From assembly GCF_000150275.1 (NCBI RefSeq), contig NW_002060947.1:2159740-2223739 (forward strand): a stretch of 64,000 nt of DNA, in the 5' to 3' direction. The notes beneath the pieces were generated by a model, which worked only from the letters and a program-made list of their open reading frames with translations, ran no database searches and was not told where the DNA came from. The stretch's first letter is position 1, and every line of letters begins with the position of its first letter. The translations under genes were made by a program, and so were the position numbers. The stretch comes from Trichoplax adhaerens. Lineage: Eukaryota; Placozoa; Uniplacotomia; Trichoplacea; Trichoplacidae. Shown one piece after another: positions 12,831 to 32,045 of the stretch.

Positions 12831-14760
12831 AGAAGATAAAGGATTTATAGAAACGATATAAGAAAAAGTTTAAAGTTTATTTCTTCTCTTTCTTTACGCA
12901 GGATTGTTCGAAGAAAATTATAATTTTTAGATGGATGATTGAGATTTATAATTCTTTCTTTATTCCGAAGCCGATTAATCCGTTAATCTCTCTAAAGTTT
13001 CTGCTATCTAAATGGCTAAGCAATAAAAACTAGTATTATAAATCATTACCAGGTTCTATATTATGCATCGGCTGACAATATTTCTTCGTATGATTAGCTT
13101 GACTACACGGTCCGTTTTCTTTCCATTTTGGCACCAACTCTATCCTCATACAGAATATCGCTCGTTATCTCTTCATAGGGCCACTTAATGCCTTACTGAG
13201 TTATATTAATTTGTTGATGATGAAAGCCATGAGAGAGCTAAGATCGGATAAATAGGCTACTGTTATGATTAATAGCCTTGATCTTGTAGACAATGACCGT
13301 TACTTAGTAACCATATTAATGGTTCGTTGGATGATTCGGTAAATTCGCCATTAAGTAAATAACAAGTTTTGAATTAAATTTGAGCTACTGTTCTAACATT
13401 TTATGATTTTTTTGTCTATCGTATTGTAACAATTAAGGCAATAATAACCATGGTGATATCTTTTAATAACTATGAATACATTAAATTATTATATTTAACG
13501 TTAGAACGATTCTTACCACAAAAATAAAAAAAATTAGAATAGAAAACAATGCCTTCATTAAGATAGACCACTAATGCGTCGATTTCTTTGATGCCCAGGG
13601 GCTCGTTTGTCTTCCGTACTGCATGGACAGTATAATAATATTTACCAAGCATTAGTTTGGCTGAATTTATATCGTGTAAGCAGCAAACTAGAGGTCATGT
13701 AATGCGCGAGTACAGTGGGATACTTACTGGATTAATATTTATAATTTATAAATTACATACTTGCATAAGTTACAAAACGTCTTCGCTCAGCCGATGTGTT
13801 AATGCAGGATGCGCGTAAATTTATATAAGTCCATAATTATTGCTCTCGTACGTCAACTTAACACGCTTATGCAGTATTATATGGTTGTCATTCAACTAAT
13901 TATATAATTCTCGTTAACTCTAGTACATAATGTGATATGTACATGCAGTATAAATTGCCAAATATTCCCCATTATAAACAGTGCACAATCGCTTTTATAC
14001 ATACTCTCAGCACGCTTACTAGGAAAAGATCGATCATTCAAATCTACTGAAATTGGTAGACTGCATCCAGATAAGAATTTTTAGGAGGTACCCTGGGCAC
14101 CATCTTATCAGAAAAATCTCTCGGTCTTATTAAAATTTGATGTACTTAAATCGTAAATTAAAAGTATTCAGTTAGAAAATTACTTGAATGTTGCCAGTAA
14201 AAACATCTCAAAATGGAATTTAAATTTATAGAAACCCATGTTAGTGTCTTATCGATTACTAACGTACGTACATTCTTAATTTTGAAAAGATCAACTATAC
14301 AATATATAACCGTGTAATTAAGATCATTACAGGCTATAGGTGTAGCTAGTGGATAAAATAGAGTAGTTAGCATTAAAATATTCACGAATGCTTTAAAAAT
14401 AGTCTAATATCGGGCATTATCTGCAATTTGGAGACATTGCATTTGGACTTGGGCGTGAGTATTGACATCAAAGTACAGTCTTTATTATGAGAAAAAGAAA
14501 CTTCCAGAGCTAACGTTATGGTTTACAGTAATGCTGACGTCATCGCCAACAATTAGCCAAGTTAGAAATCGACACGAATTCAGAAAAAACTAGACTAGAT
14601 GATACAACAACTAGTTAAAATAAACAGAAACTCTAAGATAATGCAATACTTAGTGGTCAACTAACAACGAACGATACAGTTCAGCCGAATTTAGTAATAA
14701 CAAACGTCATTAATACACAATATTTTACGGTATTCATATGTAACGAGCAAGAATAAGCAT
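12831..14760. other. Intergenic region
   Basis: AT-rich DNA between the 5' end of the 367-aa orphan ORF and the 3' end of SMC1A. I see no conserved coding block, repeat or RNA gene here. Confidence 0.5.
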
Positions 14761-22458
<7,698 letters not shown>

Positions 22459-23404
22459 CGAGCTTCTTTACAGCGGCTAATAATTGTTACGTGTGGATGG
22501 TTAAGAAATGCAAAGAAAAATAATCATTACATAGTCGGTAGCATAAATAGCGAATCTTTTCATTTCAAATATATAACATTCATCTAGATGCACAGTATTA
22601 CAGTAATAAGGTTGATAAACCTAATATTGGGGAATTATCATTACGTCCGTTGTGATAGAACAACTTTAACATTGTTGGCTGCATAGCTGAGTATGCATTG
22701 CTCGCATTATCAGTATCCAATAAAAGCTACTACTACTATCACACAGGCAAACTTCGATAACTACAGTACTGTAGTACGCTAGTATGGAAGTTAGGCCTTC
22801 GCGACAGAAAGCGAAGATAAATTTCGTAAGGCTACAGTGCTCTCACGACAACATTGTTCTAACTCTGCTGTACATTACTGTACATACCAACGAGTAGCAG
22901 ACTTGTATAGTTGACTTTGATAATTAATCAATTTAGGTGTATTTTTTTCCTATCTTGAATGACAAGTACCTATAAAATGGGGAAAATATCATATAAAATA
23001 AGTTAGACCATGCAAATTCAACAAATTACTGCACTTGACTGGCAAAGTGAGCTAGATTGACTACAGCCTGCCGGTTGTAAATGATTTCTGTGTAATCAGT
23101 CAACAGTCCAATGCCCTACAAGGTGTTTTACCTTTTATACACTAATACTGTATAAAATCTTTATACTAGTAACGTATTTACTTGGACAAGGGTTTAACTA
23201 ACTTATATAATATCTTCAATTTGACGTAGAAGTGAAATTTATACATTGAATTTAAATTTGACTGTCAGTTTACTAGTCATTTGGATTATTATACTGTATC
23301 TATGGACAGACCTATTGTATGAAAGGAGTGGAATGGTACATTGATGATTTAGTGATACCACACCATTCTAATTCTTCACTGAAGTGGAGATAACAACTAT
23401 AAGA

Positions 23405-23840
23405 GGAATCAAGAATGACGATCCTACGACAAAAAGATTGACGTTCATTGAACAGAGTAAAACAGCCCATGAAGAAGATGCCAACTTACCAACGTTTCAA
23501 TGACAACCAAGGAGAAAGCGAGGTCTGCCTGCACAACGCTATGGACGAGTGTTTTTGACTATGTGTGATGTACTTGTCCGTACTTGTCGCTTTGAGCAAA
23601 AATACAGTGTCAAATGAAGTAAGGATAGCAACTACAGTATTAAACGGATCAACAATGACGATCCTACAGCAAAAGATGGACGTTGAAGAATAGACTAGCA
23701 GTCAATAAAGAAACTATTTGCCAACTTACCAACTTTCAAAGACGACCAACGAGAAAGCGAACCTTCTTGCACAATGCTAAGGAGAGTCTTTATGGCTGAC
23801 TATGCTTGCTGTGCTTGTTGGTCCTTGTCGCTTTGTGTAC
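23405..23840. repeat. Tandem duplication, period about 240 bp
   Basis: ATGACGATCCTAC occurs at about 23413 and again at about 23653, exactly 240 bp apart. Similarity continues through CCAACTTACCAAC, GACAACCAAGGAGAAAGCGA versus GACGACCAACGAGAAAGCGA, and CTTGTCGCTTTG near the end of each copy. Copies are diverged by substitutions and small indels. There is no ORF shared by both. Confidence 0.75.
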
Positions 23841-24080
23841 ACTGTAGTAGAGACCGTACTGTCCAGTACCGTACAGTGTACAGTGTACAGTGCTAAAATA
23901 TAGTCGACTGCGCACAGTAATATCTGTAGTGTTTTGGAACTTTTGCTTGCAGTAGAGTGTATGGTATAGCTCTAAATTGACTATACTGTACTGAAGACAG
24001 GGACTACTCGTGCAAACTGCCACTGAGCAAACGCGGTACAGTACTACAGTACAGTCAGTGTACACTGTACACTGGAGTAA
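23840..24080. repeat. GTAC-rich palindromic cluster
   Basis: Overlapping self-complementary units such as TGTACAGTGTACAGTG and GTACAGTACTACAGTACAG are packed here, including GTACACTGTACACTG near 24060. Many 10-16-bp windows are their own reverse complement. Similar clusters occur at 27960, 44690, 55010 and 62640. It lies about 1.4 kb upstream of the SMC1A start. Confidence 0.65.
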
Positions 24081-25472
24081 GTATTTGGCGGGAAAATGAA
24101 CACTAGGTGCTAAAAGCCAATACATTCCAGCCAGCTGAGCTAGATTTCAAAACTAGAAATTTCATAATAGAAAATGGCATCTCCGATGTAATTCACTAAG
24201 ACTCGCAATGGTAGCAATGAAATGACTGTGTAGAGCAGGCCCTACGAATGCTGTATTATTGTTAGCATCACAACCATCGATGTCGTGCATATTGGCATTG
24301 TACAATGTACAATTGTAAATGTCACCGAATCACGATAGTATTGGGACATATTTAGATCCAAACTACAGTAGAACAGGATTAGGCACCCTGTATCGTACTT
24401 CAAGTTAGAAAATATCGTGAAGACTTACCTCAAAGATCATCATAATGTTTCTGTCATGTCTGTTGCAAACTATTACTGCAAATACCTATGATCTTACTTG
24501 TTTAGAAGTTGTGGACAAATCCTGAAGTTAGATGATATGCGAAATCATGCAAATGCATTACCCTTCTTTTATGTGTTTTCCTATATAGTGGAAAAACTAC
24601 TTCGAATGATCGAACTTTCGTAATAAATAACTGTATTACTATCATTAAATGTAAAATCAGAGTTTTAATCATGACAAAAGCAATGAGATTTACAAATCAC
24701 TCTTACAATGAAAAATTATTTTGTAATTCCAACGCTACTTCTTGTCACAAAGATAAATGTAAGATTATACTAGGTATTATAGAGAAATATTTTAAATATT
24801 ACTTTGGTTTAGCTACATTACAAATTAATCTTACATTGTTCAATTACATGTAATCTCTTTTACTGCTGCACCTGGATGTTGGAAGTTAGGAATATGGATG
24901 CTAGACTTTCGATAAGTAAATTACACGTACAACAAAGCTATCTTAGCCCGTTAACTGGTTATTACACTCGTATTATGTAAGGAGTGGCTAGCTTAACCTG
25001 AGCACAACTCCGGCTATGATTCGTGAAGCAGTAATCATAGCATGATGCTTCAAAATAGAGTTTAATAAGCAATGAATAGCAATACATGATTAAAACATGT
25101 GAGATTAAAAATTTTCAAATTACAATTTGGAATAACAAATCCAGCATTAACAAATATTTTTAGAGGATATCATTATTACCCAAATATCGCTCGCTTTTAT
25201 TTTCATGCTATGCAACAGCATATATCTCGATCGGTATCAGTACGCAGATTTTGCTCATTAACTGATATAAAATAAATTATATTCTAGCCGTTTTATCGAT
25301 CGATCGATCTCGGCAATAAATTGATAACTTGCCTTACATCTGGCACAATAAGTATTCCGACATGAAGGCAATATTCTTATTTGTACTACGATATTAAATT
25401 TTCTACGTACGGTATAATACATCAATAATAAAGTCATAATTCGTTGCCAACCTTTAGTATGTACTCTGTTGA

Positions 25473-27362
25473 TTACATATTTAGAAAATCATATTCACGC
25501 TGAACACGAAGGGTAATGTTAAGTTCTTCTTTTGCTTTATCCCATTGCGCTTTACCATTTTTACTGTCGACTTTGTGTGGAAGATATAAAGCTAATTTAC
25601 TAAAAAGAGATAATATTAGGAAATAGATAATAATTAGCGAGTGTGGTATGCCTTTCTAGGAATGGAATATACTGTAAATGAATAATCCACATTAATATCA
25701 AGTAAGAATAACAATCTATACTAGTATAAGCATTAACTGCTACAAGTTCAATGTATGTCCATAACTCACTATTTTGGGGAACGAAGATCAAGAAAGGTAT
25801 CTGTAACTTGTAGTTCCACATCATTCATAGTAGTTGCTGGGAGTTTAATCTTGATCTTATGTATGAATAATTGAAGAACAAACAAAAAAGGTAAATAATC
25901 GATCATATGTGTAATTCTAGATTAATTTTAGATAAATTAAAAGAGATACCATTAAATTTTCACATGATGCAGTAGATTGATTTTTTTGTCCCATTTGTAA
26001 GTAGACATCCTCGCTTGAGACACTTTGAGAAAATTTTAAGTCATATCTAAATAGTATAAACAAAAGATATAGATGTTACATGAGTATATTAGGAATATTA
26101 ATTAAAGTTTATAAACATATTTTTGCTAAAGCTTGATGAGTCTACTCACTCAGGCTGCTCACGTGGATCCAAGGAATCATCAATGTCTACATCATCAAGA
26201 ACTTCACTATCATCCCAAATATCTTTACTTTTGGTCTTTTCATTGGCCTTTTTTTCATCTAGTCATAGTATCATACAATATAGTGCAAAAAACTTGACTT
26301 TTAATTTCCATTGTAGAGGGTACGAAAACGGATAATATCATTTACAGTAATTATAATGACCAACTAACATCAGGCTAGTTAGTTGTGTTTAAATGATATC
26401 ATGTTTTGCTATGCGGCTGGTGATTAATTACCTTGGTTGTTACTTGTTTTCTTTTTGGGAGGGCCAATATGAGAAGGATTGATGTTATGGCCTGTTGAAG
26501 TTATCTGCAAGTAGTTAAAATCATAATAAGACTGTTATCTTGTCCACTATTCTTTTACTATTACTCATATAGTATTGGTGTATAATAGAATTAAATATAG
26601 AACTATAATTTTGAATGGCATGATTGAAATTATTCTATGGTGTTATAGTGGATATAGAATCATAGTTTTGAACGATATGATTTAAATGAAATTGCTACGT
26701 TACAGCATAGTAGGACTGACTGATTATATTGATTACAATACAGTACTAGTATCGTATTAGACTATCACGTACGCTATCATTACATAAGATAATTTGCCTG
26801 TATTTGATGTTAGCAATGAATTTAAATTGACGAATTTAGCAATATTTCGTCATCTGAGTATTGATACTGTAGGTCAATGCTTTCAAACCTTTTCTTTGCG
26901 CAAGGTTAAAGTAGTAGAATGTTACTGTATTGTTTAGAGTTTTTTTTGGGGGGGGGAAGTCGATAATTGACGTTTATTGAACCCAGAAGCGTAAATTCGT
27001 TAGTATGCTACGGTGGCTAACATTGCTAGCATTTATGCAATCAACGTATAGGTGAACTAGCGGGGCCTAGCGCATACCAACGTATATTAATTCCGTAATT
27101 ATACGCGCTTATCGTATACTGTATTTATGAGTATGAATTAGATTAGTGACAATATCAATATTTTGGATAAATTTGCGTTTACTAACTGTAATTACTGGAT
27201 TTAGTGTTTAGCAATGAATATGTGATGGAATTTTTGAGCCAAATAGTAAAATACTCGTTTACATAAAAGTTGAAAACTTACGTCATCGTCATCTATATCA
27301 TCCTCATTTTTAGGATTCAGGAGGCTATTTAAATGCTGGATATAATTGGCGTTGCTATCCAT
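25473..27362 (-). CDS. DNAAF6: DNAAF6 (PIH1D3), dynein axonemal assembly factor, 6 exons
   Basis: A PIH/CS-domain co-chaperone adaptor that pre-assembles axonemal dynein arms in the cytoplasm. Exons are 27282-27362, 26432-26504, 26150-26258, 25950-26046, 25770-25855 and 25473-25599, giving 190 aa in frame (human 214). The N-terminal motif LNSLLNP, then GHNINPSHIGPP, then the acidic block SKDIWDDSEV and DPREQPEYDLKF match the family in order. These are followed by SSEDVYLQM, IKIKLPA, FLDLRSP, KLALYLPHKVD and a WDKAKEELNITL C-terminal CS strand. Start is the ATG at 27360-27362, with no earlier exon needed. Intron 1 is the longest (777 bp) and contains a run of 9 G at 26948-26956. It indicates that the organism builds motile cilia. 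Confidence 0.92.
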
Positions 27363-27959
27363 ATTTCGTATTGGTATTGATTGATCAGACTTGGAGGGTT
27401 TATAGCAGTGAGCACTGGCTTCTACGAGCGGATAACCGGTCGATTGTTGTCGTCTTCTTCTATCCTGTACCCAATCGTCCCGAGCTTGAATTGCAAATAT
27501 GTATAGGCTGTACTACAGCACGAGTATACCCTCTACTTTGCAGTTAGCTATAGTTGTGGTATTAGTAAATTGTCTAGTAGATATTGTAAAATAAGCGAGT
27601 AGTGAATATGGAATTGTTGTTGTAACCAATCTGCAATTCGTTTCGCCAACAATTTCAGTTTAATAACAGTCATGCAGTGTCGATAGGGTGCTGTAGTCAC
27701 CATGGTTTCCAGGCGTTCCGCTTTTATGATCTGTACAGTGTACAGTGAGTGTAGCGACACTGCGATCCAGTCAATTAGCTCTGTCCGGACCGGGTGCACG
27801 GTGGTTAGTGACATTATTTTTACTAGCGATTTCCAGTATCTGTGATCATGGACGAGTGTGTAATATGCAATACACTAGCATCTAGCTAAGATATCTAGCA
27901 CACTCGTTCAGTCTCACGCAGAAATAATGTCGCCTATGGAGATAGTCACGTCATTATTT

Positions 27960-28075
27960 TACCGTTGTACAATGTACTGTACATACTGTAGAATGTACCG
28001 TATGGACACTGTACAGTACAGTACTGTACTGTACACTGTAGAAGCAGGGACTTCAAAGGGGAAGTACTGTACTGT
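27960..28075. repeat. GTAC-rich palindromic cluster
   Basis: Contains ATGTACTGTACATACTGTAG, then GACACTGTACAGTACAG running into TACTGTACTGTACACTG, and AAGTACTGTACTGTACG at about 28060. It lies about 600 bp upstream of the DNAAF6 start codon. Chance overlapping ORFs on both strands read through it. Confidence 0.65.
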
Positions 28076-29199
28076 ACGTATTGGGTGCCGAAATCGCAAA
28101 AGGTGCACACGACGCCCAAAAGTTTTTAACTTCAAAATAAATAACATGGCCCGTTAATATGCAATTGCCAACTGTGGATTTTTCAAAACATGTTTGCTGT
28201 AGTTTACTTCATTGAATTTTAATTATACCACTGGTATTTCCACTATCCTATAGACTATCGATTGGCCTGGGATTGTAGTCCCTAAATTTTTTTGTGGAGG
28301 GTTGGTATTTCTTTACATTGAAGCGTACACGTACTTGATTGTCTGACGTGTTGAAGTAGCGACAGTTAATTGGACTGACTGGAGTAGAGTGGATCGAACG
28401 ACAACATTGAAAATGCCGCAATCCAATTTCAATGTCAAATATTCCTTGCAACCATCGATTACAGTAGTCAAGAGATGGATCGAGGTAAGAATGTTTGTTA
28501 GGATACCTTATGACCATAGCGATCTTGCTATTAAGCCATAAAATGCGAATAGAAATAAAGGCGATGGAAAGTATCCACTAGTAATAGTTCAAAGTAGTCG
28601 TTTTCATTTTCGTCACTGCCTTTTTACAACGGCTTCCTTTGAAAATGTCCTACCATTGCTCCTTTGCCAAAAATAGCGTGAAACTTCCTATCTGACGCAT
28701 AGTCTTCAAGTCAATGACCATGTTATGATTACATCTAATGTGAATGGACGATGGACTACGGTAGATGAGTAAAAGTAAAAGCTGATTTCATTGGCATAAT
28801 TTGCTTTAGTTTAATGTCTGAACGAGAAGCAATCCCCCTTTCTTTAGTTCATGTTCGATCAGTTTTCGTGGTGAATTGCTTCTACTTAGAATTATCAAAT
28901 GGGATTGAATTGAACGACATTTAGACTCAATTATCCGTGATGGTAGTCTATCGACTCTGTCAATATGTACATTGAGGCATTATCCACATGTAATGGCTGC
29001 ACAACATGACTTGAATAACGTTGGTCAAAGAACATCCGTTCCAAAAATACGCTTGATCCTTCTTGCAAGCATCCGATAGCCATATTGCAAGCAAGTCCAG
29101 CATATTATCCCCTTTGAAATTCAATGTTATTTCTATAGTAATACTAATTTTGTAGCTGCGTTCAATGGTTGCTTAACTTACTCACTGTGCGACAAAAGG

Positions 29200-30160
29200 A
29201 AGTTATACGATGTACTAGACTGAGCACCTTGACGTACATTCCATTGGGCGACACTACTAACCTACTTTGCAAGAAACTGCAGTAAACGGCTTGACGTGGA
29301 AATATTTTCCGCTGTTACTTTCAGCATTTCCTTAAATTGACTTACTCAATAAGCAACGCTACTCAAAAGAGGACTATCTAAGCTATTAGTGAAAGTACAT
29401 TGCAAGAAACTGCAGTAAACACCTTGATGTCGAAAGATTTTTTCCGCTACTACATTTAATACAGTATACGTGTACGTATGTCCTAACCTTAAATTGACTA
29501 CTCAAGGGCGACACTGCTAAGAGGACTTTCTACATTTAGTGAATATATGTTGCAGGAAACTGCAGTAAACGCCTTGGCGTTGAAAGATTTTTTTTTTCAT
29601 CTGCTACATTCAATACGTGCATTTCTTTATATACTGTAAATTGACCTACTCGATCGGCTACAATGTTAAGAGGACTTTCTATATTAGTGAATGTGCTTTG
29701 CAAGAAACTACAGTAAACATACGCGTATTATGCCTTGGCTATCAAAATTTTTCCTTTAATTTATTATATAATATTATTTTACAATTGCCATCAATAATTG
29801 ACTTACACAATGAACGACAACGCTAAGAGGACTTTCTACACCAGTGCACAAACTTTGCAAGAAACTGCAGTTAACACCTTAGCGTTGAAAGATTTTTCCG
29901 TTATGCATTCAACATTTCCTGGAATTAACTTAATCAATAGGCGACAATGCTAAAGGGACCTTCTACATTAGAGAGTGTATTTTGTAAGAAACCCCAGTAA
30001 ACATATTACGCCTTGGCGTTTAAAGTTTTTCCGCTAATTATCTTGTAACTGCATTTCCTATTTACTCAATTAGGTTAATTTGGGGCAAAACTTGTAGGAT
30101 ATTTTAGATTAGTATCCCTTGCAAGCAACTGCAATAGTAAACTTTCACATCCGTTTCCAA
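29200..30160. repeat. Diverged tandem array, about 7 units of 127-157 bp
   Basis: The core TGCAAGAAACTGCAGTAAAC recurs with changes at about 29269, 29401, 29551, 29699, 29856, 29983 and 30120 (spacings 132, 150, 148, 157, 127 and 137 bp). Each unit also has CTAAGAGGACTTTCTAC upstream and a CGCCTTGGCGTTGAAAG-like segment downstream, then TTTTTCCGC. The units have drifted but keep their order. No ORF is conserved across units. Confidence 0.8.
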
Positions 30161-31234
30161 GCTTTTTAGCTATTGCTTGATTTTATACGTACTGCGCTCA
30201 ATATTTCCTTAAATACCCTTGCTAACGTGTCATAGCTTGTGTAAAGTATTTACTGGGAATGTTATGATTACAAAATAGTTTATCCTTAAATAATTTGCCC
30301 CACAAGTGCTGATGAAAGTGGCGTAGACTTTACGCGCCTGTTGAAAATGTTATTGGTATTAAATTAGAAGCAACTGTTTGATAGATCAAGTACTGTAAAT
30401 GGTATCCCAAAATACGTATCGCACAACTCTTGTACGATGATGATACATATACTGTAATGCTGTACAATTGTGCTGGTCTTGCCAGTAAAAGCATTGGATA
30501 TCGACCACACTAGACCTCGGATCTTGTAGTTAATTGAAATAAACTAAGAGAAAAAGTATATCAATACTTTGATTGTAGAATGTACAACGAATAAATTAAA
30601 AAAGTTCATTTCACTTTATTAAGCCAAGAGAAGATGTTGTTAATCATTTTTTTGATAGGTTGAAAAGTATAGTGCAGTATCTCTTTCAGCGAAGCAACCG
30701 GATATTGAGCTAGCAAAAACACTATTTTAATTACATTACTTGGTAAACTGGAATGGCGCTTTACTCGTACATACTTACAGTAAACATTGTGTTCTATTTC
30801 AGCTATAGCACAGCGGTTAATGTTGACTTACGCGTAGGATTGATTGATAGAATACGCTTGAATAAAAGGAGCTACTTAGAATCTTCCTTGTCAATTCGAA
30901 CTACAGTAGATGAGTATCAGAGATGACTTCTACGGTAGTACGATATTTTGCGATTACTAGTTTTGTAAACGTATTACTTTTAATTCTGATTTAAAGTAAA
31001 ATTAGAGAGTATTACATCCGACGGGCGATCTAGTAAACACCGAAATGTTGTAGTGCTAGTTATTGTCGCGTGGTATAGTATTTGTCGACAGTATTTTATA
31101 GTTCTGTATATTTCTTCTCGCAATTACTGTATCTTAATTGTAAAACGATCATATGTTGTTATGCCATGCTATACAGCATGTTATACTTTATACGATATCT
31201 TTACAAGGCAATACTGTACTAACATCACAGTGGT

Positions 31235-31500
31235 TACGTTGTCATTTAACGGCATATCTTGCGACTTGGACCCAATAAAGATTGAAGTATAGCCCTCAAC
31301 CGGAAAATATCTATTTGTCCGTCTTATCTTTGTCTTTTCGTTTTACTTGTAAATTATCCACCGTAATCCATGTTGTCATTTGTTTACGGCATATCTTGGG
31401 ATTTGGACCCAGTTAATAATTACGGGTATAATAGTTCGGATTCGAGCCGTCTATGGGAAAATATCTTTCATCCATTACTATATTTTTATCCTTACATTTG
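31235..31500. repeat. Direct duplication, period about 137 bp
   Basis: CGGCATATCTTGCGACTTGG at 31250 matches CGGCATATCTTGGGATTTGG at 31387. Later in each copy the segments CAACCGGAAAATATCT and CTATGGGAAAATATCT also match. Overlapping short ORFs are not conserved between the copies. Confidence 0.7.
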
Positions 31501-32045
31501 ACACATACTTTCTATCGTATCCAGTCGTACTGTACAGTATACGTACGCAAAAAGATAACTGACTTTGGTAGAGTATTTCAAGTTATTAAAAAGCATTGGA
31601 TGCAATAATTGAATGCGGTAGAAAATTGAACAATGCGGTCTATCAGCTATCCATTAACATAACGCACTAATTGATAATAAAGAGTAAATTACCATTTGCA
31701 ATTTAATCCAATTAAATTTAAATAATTAATGTAAAATTAACCGTACTCTGCTTGCATCTGCCTGCGTGATGTCGTACTCGTAGAGTTAAAAGGAACTCTA
31801 TGATCGTACTTGAGTTTAGAGCTGAAAGTACGGTAGCTTCATCATTCAATTTAAAAATAGACTTGCTTTAAGTACATTACGTTTGGATAGCGCTATTTTT
31901 ATTATAATTTTAATTGGAACCGTAATGTTATAAACTATATCGCAATGTAGAGTATAATGTTATTCTAATAGTATAATTATTAACTTTAATCCTGAAGTAA
32001 GACAATTAAAGAATTAATAAGTTGTTTTTTTTGGCTGGATTGTAG

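Larger units (their letters stand above)
22459..25472. other. Intergenic region between SMC1A 5' end and DNAAF6 3' end
   Basis: No conserved coding block found. It holds a 240-bp-period duplication (about 23405-23840) and a GTAC-rich palindromic cluster (23840-24080), listed separately. The short ORF at 24671-24853 and the 111-aa ORF at 23790-24125 are probably chance; the latter runs through repeat DNA. Confidence 0.5.
27363..32045. other. Intergenic region with repeats; holds the missing 5' exon(s) of the CH+PDZ gene
   Basis: The first exon(s) of the gene at 32046 must lie here or in 5' UTR, but I could not place them with confidence. Repeats are listed separately: a GTAC cluster (27960-28075), a tandem array (29200-30160) and a 137-bp duplication (31235-31500). 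Short ORFs within these are chance. Confidence 0.5.

Noticed and set aside
26123-26335. Plus-strand 70-aa Ser-rich ORF
   Set aside because: It is antisense to the DNAAF6 exon at 26150-26258, which has clear family motifs on the minus strand.
27927-28157. 76-aa plus-strand and 62-aa minus-strand ORFs
   Set aside because: Both overlap the same GTAC cluster and are mirror readings of a palindromic repeat.
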